Shown here: in pieces, positions 48,354 to 58,532 of the stretch
Position numbering within the stretch: the stretch's first letter is position 1
How the letters are laid out: each line of letters opens with the position of its first letter
From: Panicum virgatum
Taxonomy: Eukaryota; Streptophyta; Magnoliopsida; Poales; Poaceae
Assembly: GCF_016808335.1 (NCBI RefSeq)
Contig: NC_053147.1
Location: 20,260,913-20,324,912 of the forward strand
Reading direction: 5' to 3'
DNA length: 64,000 bases
Program-made: the position numbers and the translations under genes
Notes under the pieces: generated by a model
Database searches by the model: none
Told to the model about the DNA's origin: nothing
What the model saw: the letters and a program-made list of their open reading frames with translations, nothing else

Positions 48354-48897
48354 AACGGCAGAGGGAAAGCAACGAATTCAGATTGGATTTGGATGCGCAT
48401 TAACGCGACGATAACGCGCACGAGACAGTGTTGACGTGATGATCGTTTGGAATCGTAGGGCTCGGGTAAAGCTCGAGCTTTGCCGCGAGACAAGCATCGT
48501 GCTAATTAATAACCAATAAGTACAGTGATGGACTTGTCAAAGCACGCTGGCATGCACCCTGCACCTGCAGCCGCCGTGCCCGTGCAGACATGGCAAACCA
48601 TGTACGGTAGGAGTAGAGTATGTAACAGTAAAACACCAGTACGTACTCCTCGTCCCCTTTCCTCGGGGTCCGGCGGCGCCGGGGTTTGAAGCCGAGATGG
48701 ATTCATGGATATGGATCAAACTGGGAAAAGGCATCGGCGCAGCAGCTCAGCTGATCAGCTCTTTCCTCTTTGCAGGCAGTTGGCGAACGCTTGGTCCACG
48801 TGGTGGAGAGCGGGCCACGAAGCCGACGCCCAGGCCTCCAGTCCCGGCCTCCTGGGTCCCGGGTCCGGGTGTTGGACTGTTGGGCTCCGGAGTTCTA
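48354..48897. other. Intergenic, no gene seen
   Basis: No coding signal or recognisable element ends; the right part is C/G-rich ('cctgggtcccgggtccgggt'). Confidence 0.4.
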
Positions 48898-49230
48898 GGC
48901 CTCGTTTGGTTCCACCACGTTATTCTATTCTACAAAAAAATCTTTTATGCATGAAATATTAAATGGAGTCAATTTGTAAAAAAAAAATTTAGGAATGGGT
49001 GTAATTTTTCGCGACGAATCTAATGACGGTAATTAATCGATGATTTGCTACAGTGATACTACAGTAACCATCCTCTAATCGCGTGGTCAAGAGCCTCATT
49101 AGATTCTTCAAAGTCACTAGCGCCAGAGTTCTGAAATTAGTTTTATAAACTGATTTTATTTGATACCGTAATTAACAGTCAAAATATTACTATCCACTAG
49201 CATTCACTAGCACGCTACAGAATAAGACCC
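48898..49230. mobile_element. Harbinger-like MITE, second copy of the 26144 family
   Basis: The left end GGCCTCGTTTGGTT and interior (gcgacgaatctaatgacgg, then 'gctacagtgatactacagta' and 'ggtcaagagcctcattagattctt') align along the length with 26144-26460. The right end is eroded, so its coordinate is approximate. Confidence 0.65.
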
Positions 49231-49560
49231 TGGATTTCGGCAGCGCCTTTGTCGCGCCTTTGGGGTGCAGTGTCAGGTGAGCGCCATCTGCAGGCCTCTT
49301 TTTTAAAACACGGCGCGGGGCCCGCGCCGATGATCGGAAGCCACGCACCAAGCAAGCGGCGGCACCAAGCAATGTGAACATCGTCGCAGGCTCGCACCCT
49401 CCCAGCCACACTCTGGATGGATGTGCAGCTGTGATCGCCTGATCGGTTGGTGCATTGCTGGTAGCGGGGAGAATAGCCCTATTTCGACCTGTCTCCTGTC
49501 TGGACTTGTCAGATCTGGATCCAAAGATCTCAGGATCCTTAGAACCCGAGAGCAAATTAA

Positions 49561-49804
49561 GATTTTGTTTAGATGTAAAAAGTTTTAGATGTAAAGTACT
49601 ATAGCATTTTCATTTGTATTTGGTAATTATTGTTCCATCATGGGTTAATTAGACTCAAAAGATTTATTTCGCAAATTATAGTCAAACTATATAATTAGTT
49701 ATTTTATTTAGCTATATTTAATACTTCATGTATGAGTTCAAAAATATGATGTGATGAGAAATCTTGTAAAATTTTGAAATTTTGAGTACATCTAAACAAG
49801 GCCT
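49561..49804. mobile_element. PIF/Harbinger-like MITE, 244 bp
   Basis: Ends GATTTTGTTTAGATGTA and (right, reversed) GGCCTTGTTTAGATGTA are flanked by the exact 3-bp repeat TAA (49558-49560 and 49805-49807), the preferred Harbinger target. Confidence 0.78.
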
Positions 49805-50617
49805 AAGATTCTTCCTCAAAGATCTTAAACATGGTCATCCATCACGGGAAGATAAAAGCCTCATCATCACTCATCACTAGGCTACGTTGAAGGAACCATT
49901 TAAGCATGTGCTGACGCAGTTCTTTTGTTCGGGAAAAGCGTGCAGATGTAGGAGTATGCTTCGTGCAGCTTCAAGCTGGAGCTGGACAGCTGAGGCTGCC
50001 GGCTGCGTGCCAAACTGCCGTGCTTCTGCACACCTGCTCTGCTTTGCTGCCGAGCCCTCCGCCGCAGCACGCGCTAGACTGCTAGAGCATCACCTCCCGG
50101 GCGGTCTCTGCATTGCTGCTGCTGCAAAGACGCTGACTTGGCAGCGCCGAGCCCGAGCCAGGAAGCCTGCCCGGTGAGTGAACACGCGCATTCACAAATC
50201 AAAGCGGCTGCCAAGTGCCAAGGAGGCAAGGCTCGCCGGAGTCTAATCCGAGTATCCAACCGTGTGCGCTCCACCCCGGCCACATGTCAGCGGCCGCCGC
50301 ATGCTTCTCGCCGTTCTGCATGGTCTCACTCGCACCTGTTCCTTGGCGCTCGGACACCAGCTTTCAGTCACCGACCGGGTTCCGCACTTGCCACTGACAT
50401 GTAGGCCCCGCCGAGTTGTTGACCTACTCGTCCACTCCGCTGTCCGAGCCACTTGCCACTCCCTTTCCCCCTCCGTTCTCCGCAGCGTCAGATCGGCGGC
50501 CGTCGCGCGCCAAGCCCGAGCCTAGAGCCGCTGCTCGTCCCGCCACCCAGCCCCGACCTCTGAGGAACAGCGAGGTCCTTGCGGATCGGGATCGCGCCGC
50601 GGCGGCGGGACGACCCC
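49805..50617 (+). promoter_or_regulatory. Upstream region and leader of the TFIIF beta gene
   Basis: GC-rich with CTC/GCC runs towards the ATG. Long GC frames on both strands do not resemble proteins. The transcription start could not be fixed. Confidence 0.45.
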
Positions 50618-53484
50618 ATGGGCGAGGAGGCCAAGTACCTGGAGACGGCGCGGGCCGACCGCTCCGTGTGGCTCATGAAGTGCCCCCCGGTCGTCTCCCG
50701 CGCCTGGGAGGCAGCCTCCGCCTCCGCCTCCGCCTCGTCCTCCTCCGACGCCGCCAACCCCAACCCCGTCGTCGCCAAGGTCGTCCTCTCCCTCGACCTG
50801 CTCAGCAACGAGGAGCCTTCCCTCCAGGCAAGCCCCCCTCAGTCGTCCCCTCCGCCCCCTGTGCTTCAAATTTGACTTGTAGAATATGCTCGAGCAACAA
50901 ACTGATGGGGAATTCGTGAAATTGTTGTGGTTGGCTAACTGGCCGCCACACTGAAAGCGCATACTTGAACAAATCGCGTGCCTGCTTGAGTGAGTCACAT
51001 GCTTTAGGTGTTTATACTTGGAGTTGGACCCTCTAGGGCTGGAGAGAAATGTGTATAGGTTAAGCACTGGAATGGGGAGCTTTCAATTTGCTTCTAGATT
51101 CCAGGATTGGTTTTGAGTACCCAGGAGAACGGTATATTTGGCAGGAAGACCAAGAGGTGGAAACGACTGTAGCCTGTTATGGGTGGTGGCACAAATTAAT
51201 TTGATATTAAAGCAAAGCAAGTGTTCCCATTTCAGCTGATAGTGTAGTCTCTGCGGTTTACAACACTATGAACAGTACATCAGTCTTGTTGCAAATTGCA
51301 TAGTGATTACAAATCCTTAGATGTTTAATTTGAATAACTGTTGCCGTAACAGGTGTTCCTTTGTGTTATTTCTGCTCATTCTGTGCTTGTTTCTCATTCA
51401 TCATCTCTTGCTTTTGGTGCCTATTATTGGTCTTACATCATGCTATTGGAATCACAGTTCAAGATGGAGTTGGCTCAAACTAACACTGGCAATACACCTA
51501 AAAGCTACTCTTTAAATATGTTCCAAGATTTCGTGCCCATGTGTGTTTTCTCCGAATCTAACCAAGGTAGGATCCAAATTCACAGCTCATCATCTTTACT
51601 CTGCTCTCTCTGTGGATGATTGAAGACAAAGTTTACTGTCCAGATAGACATGATTTGCCTTTGTTCTTGCATGTAGATATCAATTAACTCTTTGCTGTGC
51701 CTATATGATTCTAGTTAGATAGTGATGTTGTTTTGGTACATGTACAATTGTAATCTTGTGGAAACAGTCAAGTATGCCAAACTATTTATGTGTACGCCAT
51801 ATGTTTAGTATTGCACATTTTCTTCAAGAATGCTATGGCTACATTTTTGAAATATTCTTGTGGGATAGAAATTCATTAAACCTCTACCTAAGGATGCAAG
51901 TGGGTACCTGATAGTGTTTTTTGGGGTAGCTAGTTAATTACGATGTCATGCCACTCTAGTTCATTTCTCCTCCCAAATCATTTACACAGAATGCCATTCT
52001 AGTTCATTTTTATCAACATTTTGGGTCGACCCAATGACCCAAAATATATACAACTTGCATCCCTACCTCTCCCCTTTTTATTACCTTTGCATTATAGTGA
52101 TTTGGTCATCTGAGGTAAATTCATATAGTTATGCATTAATGCAGATGCACAATTAGCATTTGTCTGACAAAAATGTGGCTAAGCCGTTATTATGTTTTAC
52201 AATATATCTAGATTGTTTGGTTCACAGTAGGTTGCTATTGTATGCTACAGGGAATTCACGCAGATGCTAAGAAAATTTCATACAATCTGTGGATGTTTAC
52301 TTATCTGCTAAGAAAGTTATAGAAAGAAATAGGAAAATGAGGTCATATGTTATTTCACTTAAACAGTTAAACTTATCTGAGCTAACTGAATAATCAGCTG
52401 GCATCAGGTGGGTGTTACTAGTAACTGTTCACATGCAGGTTTACTGCTTGTAGCCAGTTTGGGAAGTTACAAATTTCCAGCCATTCTGGTTTTTTTGATT
52501 CTTGAATGATTTTTGGGTTCTTCCAATAGCGCCCTATTTGTTGCAGGGAAACTTTCATGTGAAGGAAAAGTTGAGCATAAATTTGACATGGAACCTCACA
52601 GTGATAATTTGGTGAACTATGGAAAGTTATGCCGTGAAAGAACACAGAAATACATGGTTAAATCTAGACAAGTGCAGGTGGAGTGGTTTGATGGTTGTAC
52701 TTCATTATTATGCAATTTTCTGAAGTATTGTGGTTTACCCTTATGTCGATACCTTGTAGGTACTTGACAATGACCACGGCATGAGCATGAGACCAATGCC
52801 TGGCATGGTTGGTTTAATACCTTCTGGTTCAAGGGTAATTTCATATTGCACTTTAACAGCTTAGAAATTATACATTTTGCTGTTGTCCTTAATGAGGGAG
52901 ATCAATATTTTTATGTTACCTATATGGTCGTTGCTTGGGAAATAGTTTGTATTGTTGAATTTAAGCTTCATTTTGATCTTCCGTCACATTCTCAATCTCA
53001 ATCATGTCATCAGTCTCTTTATCTTGGACTATTAAATATCAACTATAGCTTCTAATGACCTGCTCATTTTTTGCTTGTCAGGAGAAGAAGAAGCAAACAC
53101 CAGCCAAACCATCTGATGTCAAAAGAACTCGTAGGGATCGCACGGAAATGGAAAATATTATATTCAAGCTTTTTGAAAGGCAGCCTAATTGGGCATTAAA
53201 GGCACTAGTGCAAGAAACTGACCAGCCGGAGGTATTTTTCTGGGCTCTTTTGTATTTTAGTAAGGAAATGCATATGCCATGATAAACATATTTCAATTAT
53301 GGATTTTTCGTTTGTTGTCCTCTGAGAGCTCAAGCAGTTACCGTTTATCCTCAACTTTGCGCAGCAATTCCTGAAGGAGATACTGAATGATCTCTGCGTG
53401 TACAACAAACGAGGACCGAACCAGGGGACGCATGAGCTCAAGCCTGAATACAAGAAGTCCACAGGCGATACTGATGCTGCTTGA
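50618..53484 (+). CDS. Transcription initiation factor IIF subunit beta (RAP30)
   Basis: TFIIF beta pairs with TFIIF alpha and stabilises RNA polymerase II in the pre-initiation complex. Exons: 50618-50827, 51458-51566, 52547-52677, 52760-52834, 53082-53231, 53365-53484; 795 nt, 264 residues, close to other plant subunits. Exon 1 encodes KYLETARADRSVWLMKCPPV, the conserved N-terminal dimerisation strand, then LSLDLLSNEEPSLQ, continuing into FKMELA in exon 2. Exon 4 encodes VLDNDHGMSMRPMPGM. The C-terminal winged helix (about residues 185-255) includes RRDRTEMENIIFKLFERQPN, then WALKALVQETDQPE, QFLKEILNDLCVYN and HELKPEYK. Intron 1 uses a GC donor (CAG/GCAAGC). The remaining introns are GT-AG. 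Intron 2 contains a small hAT-like insertion. Confidence 0.95.
51889..52065. mobile_element. Small hAT-like element in TFIIF beta intron 2, 177 bp
   Basis: Ends TAAGGATGCAAGTGGGTA and (right, reversed) TAGGGATGCAAGTTGTAT lie between CCTCTACC and CCTCTCCC (seven of eight match). It contains GGGTCGACCC like the element at 47767-48345, so the two are related. Confidence 0.72.
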
Positions 53485-53795
53485 AGATGCAAGTCCATTT
53501 ATCTGTAGTTTTATGAGTGAGAGATACTGACGACCTGTTGGTCTGACATGCGAAAACATTAGCTCTTGTTGGTAGCTCAGGCTACATGTTTGTAAACATG
53601 AGATGATTCAGTTTCCTTTGCATCCTTTGAGAGGCATTGTTTGCAAGGATATGTATAAGCTGGATACACATTGTTTACAGAAAAGAGAAAAGAACTGAAA
53701 CCACATGTATGGGTGTGAATTGCTGGATGAATGTTTTTTTGAAAAGAATTGCTGGATGAATGTGCCTCTGGGGTGTCACAATGTCGCCGCCGCTC

Positions 53796-53932
53796 TGTTC
53801 GTTTGGCTTGTCAGCCAAAACAGCTAGCAGTACTGTTTTCTCATACTAAATCAGCACCAGCTATCAGCCAGTCGGTAGTATTGTTCTCTCATAACAAATC
53901 AGCACCAGCCATCAACCATAGTCCAGCGAACA
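53796..53932. mobile_element. MITE, 137 bp
   Basis: Inverted ends TGTTCGTTTGGCT and TGTTCGCTGGACT. The interior holds two copies of a unit containing 'tctcata' plus 'aatcagcaccagc'. These ends are common in grass genomes. No target duplication visible. Confidence 0.65.
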
Positions 53933-53941
53933 CAACGAATG

Positions 53942-53999
53942 AGGATTTGATATGCATACACTAGCTAAAAAGGATTTGATATGCATACACTAGCTAAAA
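53942..53999. repeat. 29-bp tandem duplication
   Basis: Two identical adjacent copies of a 29-bp unit containing 'gatatgcatacactagc'. Non-coding and probably recent. Confidence 0.9.
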
Positions 54000-55719
54000 T
54001 AATATAGCAGGAGGCTAGAATCTTTTCTTAGCTAGCGAGATGCTGTGTCATATACAAACTAAAAAAGCTAAATAATAAGGCTAAATGTTCGGATATACTA
54101 TTTTTTCAGCTTCTCTTTTCATTCATCAAATTAAATCGGTCTCTTATATGTGTGCATCTCCAAATCTCGTTAATGCTGCTGTTGACTGTTGTGGAGCCGC
54201 TCTGTTGTGTTCTCCAAAAATTAAACATATCAGGCTCGGATCGACCTCGGCTCGGGGGGCTCGGGATGCTCCAACTTGAGGTGGCAGCCTCGCTCGAGCT
54301 CGGCTCATATACTCAGCACACTCCGCTCAGGGCCTCAGGTTATCTCCGTTTCTTAAACCCTTTCCCTTCTGTCGGACTCTCTTCTCTTGCTCTTCTTTCC
54401 CTGGCGGCGACGACCGGGCGAGCGGCGGCGACATTTGTCACTTCTTTGCCCAGCCCTGTGCCGGCGACGAGCATCCACCAGGTATGCCCGCCCCTTCTCT
54501 TTCCTTCTGCTGTGCGAGATGGAGCACCCCAAAGGCCCAAACCCTGACAAAATTATTTGTACTCGGATCTGAATCCAGTTACAATATATTATCTACTAAC
54601 TTCGATTTTGTTTGCAAACGTACACCCATGTCCTATGCTGGCTCCGCCCCTGCTCACGACACAGCAGGCAGCTGATATATGCACCATGCATGAGATGCGT
54701 TCGTTCATATGCCTCAATGGCCTATCCTTGAAATCTGATCGTTGGCATGTTCCCTCCGTGTAAATGATAGTCCCAGCATGCTGTCTATGCGCTTTTGATA
54801 ATGTGGTTGTGACTATTTTTCATGATCCCATCATAAGGCTCTAGTCGTTTCGTTTTGAGTGACCAGGTTGCCTTGATGTAAATGTACAACTGGGCATGGA
54901 TTCTGGATGATTACAGAAAAGAGAGATAGAGAACCTGTGGAAATGAATGCAGGATTCTAGTCTGATGACATGCCCATGCCGTTTCTTTTGGAGGGATACT
55001 GCAGTGAGATTTAATCTGTGTAATTTGTGTTAGCTTATATTAGAAGGATTGCCTCCGGAAAGGTGGATGAACTAAGTGGATGTCAATAGTGTGTTAGGTA
55101 CATTGTTCAACCGGAGTAGAAACTGTTAAGCTTGCAACAAAGCACTTTGCAATCAGGTCTTACCTCCATAATTGTTGATTCAAATTGTCAGCCATTGTAT
55201 GTATTGTCCCATTATTAGTTATATGACTCCTAGAATTAGTCCATGCTTTGATAAAAAATAAGTGTTCAATGGAAATATGTGTCACTTAATCACTTTAAGG
55301 ATATAAATGACCTGCACCAGGTTTATCGAAGCAGGAAGATTGAACTCCACATTTACCATTTTGTCTTCTGCTGTCTATAGTTTTTACACAATATTCAACT
55401 ATTCATATATAAGGTGTTCCTCTGATGCATCTAGTTGTTCTAAAGCTTCTTCTTTTAGCTTCTGTGCACCAACTTCTCATCATTAAAGTCATGGTGTTCA
55501 GATGATCAGTTGGTATCTTAATGTATCATTTTGTCATGTTCTTTTTTACTGTTAACATTAGGTCATAAAAAGCTTTGAAGAATAGCATGCTGATGTGAGA
55601 ATTTGAACAAAGTTGCTCTAGTGCTTTCTTTATGTTCAAGGAGGGAAGCAAGAAAATCCCAATATTGCATTTGTGGTTATGTCTTCTAACCTCCTTTTCT
55701 CTATTCATGTAGATTCACC
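54000..55719 (+). promoter_or_regulatory. Promoter, leader exon and leader intron of the mtSSB gene
   Basis: A C-rich leader exon appears to end at 54481 (CCAG/GTATGC), and the next exon starts at 55713 (CATGTAG/ATTCACC), 7 bp before the ATG. This implies a 1.23-kb intron in the 5' UTR, which in plants often raises expression. A telo-box AAACCCT at 54356-54362 lies in the leader or core promoter; this motif is frequent in genes linked to DNA replication and translation. Promoter position is inferred. Confidence 0.6.
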
Positions 55720-57310
55720 ATGAGTAATGCCAGCACTAGATTGCTGAAAGGCTTGAGGAGGGTCTTAGAACAGCAAAAGATTTCAGCCGGTAGTATTTGT
55801 TTCATCAGTATTTTCAGATTACACCACATATGTAACTGTGGTCACTGATCAATCACTCAAAGATATATACAGTTGCACTGAGGTGCAAGCTATATGAAAC
55901 CTTTCTCTCTGCAGTTTTCTGCAGACGATCTCAAGCTTGGAGTTCTACTGTCTCTTTTTCTGACCTTGATGAGAAGGGTGATATGGACTTTGACAATGAT
56001 TATACCGATTCAAAGAGAGAGTTACAGCCCCAGAGCGTAGATCCCAAAAAGGGTTGGGGATTCCGCGGTGTACACAGGGTATTGAACATAAATAAAATGG
56101 AAATACTATAATATTTATATGAAGTGATTCCTTTCATGTTCGAGAAAAAAGTTATTCCTTTCGTTTTGGTTTTGAGGAGCCTAATTTTACATGTATATTT
56201 ATGTTCTGCTCTTGCTAGGCTATTATCTGCGGCAAAGTTGGACAAGTGCCTGTGCAAAAAATTTTAAGGAATGGGCGTACAGTAACTGTTTTTACCGTTG
56301 GAACTGGTGGCATGTTTGACCAGAGGGTAATTGGGCCTGAGGATTTACCAAAGCCAGCTCAGTGGCATCGAATAGCTGTTCATAATGACCACCTAGGTGC
56401 TTATGCTGTTCAGAAGCTGGTGAAGAAGTATGTGGTTTGGATAAAAAAAAGTTCTCTTTTCCTCTCTGATACATCCATATTTGTCCTTTTCGCCATGGAT
56501 GTCGTTATATTTGCTTTTTCGCCTTATGTCAGTTCTGCAGTCTATGTTGAGGGTGATATTGAAACCAGGGTCTACAATGACAGCATTAATGATCAAGTCA
56601 GAAACATACCTGAGATATGCGTACGGCGCGATGGTATGCTGATTCAACATTCAGCTTTTTCCTAGTAACATTTTCTTAGTGAAAATGCATTCTGTATAAT
56701 TATTTTTTATAGTTAACTCAACGGCAGTAAGAACTGTTTTTATGTGCTAATAATCTTTAGGCTCTGATTCCCATTTAAATATGATTTGTTTGTATGGTAG
56801 TGCCCACCTATCTCTCTATTTCTGTGCCTTTCTATTGTGCCAAAGCCTTATGTTTGGATAACTATTCTTTGCGCAGGCAAGATTTGTCTGGTTAAATCAG
56901 GGGACAGTGCTGCTAACATATCATTAGATGAACTCAGTAAGTTCACTGAATATCTTGAGATTCTAATATCATATGAAAGTACACACCACAAATAAAAAAT
57001 ATAGTTGTTCGTTTTTTGTAGACTAAAAAACTTATTTGATCTCATCAAATTAGTTTCTGTTTGATCTTCTTTTTGAATGGTGTGTATTACTATTACAGTG
57101 TTCACCTATTCATAATTCTCAATACAGTTGAATAGTTGATAGCATGGAAACCTTGAAATATTCGAAACATGGCGATTCATTAGCCCTTAGCCTTACACTT
57201 TAAAAAATGGGATAGCTATCCATTTATTACCTTTTCTTAGTCCATGGCTTTTTTGATCATGCAAATGCTAATAACAACAAAAATTGGTTGCAGGAGAAGA
57301 GCTGTTCTAG
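55720..57310 (+). CDS. MTSSB: Single-stranded DNA-binding protein, mitochondrial
   Basis: A bacterial-type SSB that coats single-stranded DNA during organelle replication and recombination. Coding exons: 55720-55789, 55915-56078, 56219-56427, 56533-56633, 56877-56936, 57294-57310; 621 nt, 206 residues, GT-AG throughout. The start MSNASTRLLKGLRRVLEQQ is basic and amphipathic, fitting a mitochondrial targeting peptide. A linker (GWGFRGVHR) leads to the OB fold from about residue 79: AIICGKVGQVPVQKIL, TVFTVGTGG, AQWHRIAVHND, VYVEGDIETRVYND. The W-H-R and GD-E-R positions are typical of SSB family strands. The last exon is only 17 nt and gives the end LREELF. The acidic tail of bacterial SSB is absent, as in other plant organellar SSBs. 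Confidence 0.94.
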
Positions 57311-58214
57311 TGATAGTTAAGGATGTCAGTGCAAGCAGATCATGAGGTTGCTTCTTGCTTGAGGCAAGTTTGAGTATGTTTATTCTTATTATTATAAGCA
57401 GTGCTAATTTAAGTATTATCTTGCATACTATTCTGACTGGATTTTCATTCATTTGAACACTGCCTTATAGTACCAAATTTACATATCCGACAAAGAACAC
57501 TTCTGCCCTCAATTTGAACATTTCCCTATATACCTTGGTGCTACTATATCTTTACCATGTGATGCACATCTTTCATTATCCAGGCCTCCTTTTTTATGGC
57601 ATAGGTGCTTATTAGTTTGTTGACTTACTGGGGTGTGTATGGGTGTTGTAAGGGTTCTTACCCCCTTTTCTTCTTCTGAAATATAATGATACGTAGCTCT
57701 ATTGCATGTTCGAGAAAAAAATTATCCAGGCCTCCTCAATCCTCGTGTTGACTTCCTTTAAGTAAAAAAAAGCTTATAATTAACTGAGTAAACAACTGTT
57801 CACTCTCCATGCCATGAGAACTGAAAGTAAGAATTGAGTTCTGAATACAAATTATCATAATCAATTGAGTAAAATAAACAAGCCACCAAATGAATTTTCT
57901 AGACTTGAAAACAAAGAAATATGGGAAGGAAGAAGCAAGTGAAAACAGAAAGAATGAAATATCTACAAATGTTGTCTAAAAAAAGTGTCATTCCTGTGGA
58001 TGCCACTTGATTCATGCACTAATCTTGAAACCTCAGATTAATAAGATTGCTCGTATTTACATTTCACATGCTACCTCGTAATATAAAAAAACTTATAGGA
58101 AGATAACATTTAGTAGATTGAGAGACTCTCACATCAATGCACTCACCTTAAGGCGACTAAAAACATCTTCATCGACAGGCTTAAGGTGAAGCTTCTTAGT
58201 TCTTACATACCTTG
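57311..58214. other. Convergent intergenic region, no gene seen
   Basis: Lies between the ends of the mtSSB and DUF1677 genes and holds both 3' UTRs. A phrase 'gcatgttcgagaaaaaa' near 57704 also occurs in mtSSB intron 3 near 56135, a shared small repeat. Confidence 0.5.
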
Positions 58215-58532
58215 CTACACTGGGCGTGCCTTTGACAGTGTTGCTGGTCTCATCTTGCCCCCTGACCTCCTCCTGAGCATCTCCTTCATGCCATCAGCTA
58301 CCCGGACCGCTGGGCTTGACAGCGGAATCCTGCAGAATTCCATATGAGCCTTGATAGCCTCTTCAATTCCATCCTGGTTGCTGCTGTCTTTACTGAGTCC
58401 ATCCCTTACAGCCTCTGAGCATAAGCCACAGAGCCATTTCCCTCCAAAGTTGCCCTTGACATTATCTATGTATTCCTGGGTGCAGTCCTCTTTCAGGCCA
58501 CAGCAAGCGCACCTCACTGATTCAATGTCCAT
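58215..58532 (-). CDS. DUF1677 family protein
   Basis: 105 residues, single exon. It opens MDIESVRCACCGLKEDCTQE, then VKGNFGGKWLCGLCSEAVRD, the Cys pattern CxCC...C...CxxC that defines this plant-specific family. It may bind zinc. The C-terminal part is basic (LRRRSGGKMRP). No biochemical function is established for the family. Start at 58532 is the only ATG upstream of the conserved Cys box in frame. Confidence 0.9.
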   Translation of the reverse strand: MDIESVRCACCGLKEDCTQEYIDNVKGNFGGKWLCGLCSEAVRDGLSKDSSNQDGIEEAIKAHMEFCRIPLSSPAVRVADGMKEMLRRRSGGKMRPATLSKARPV

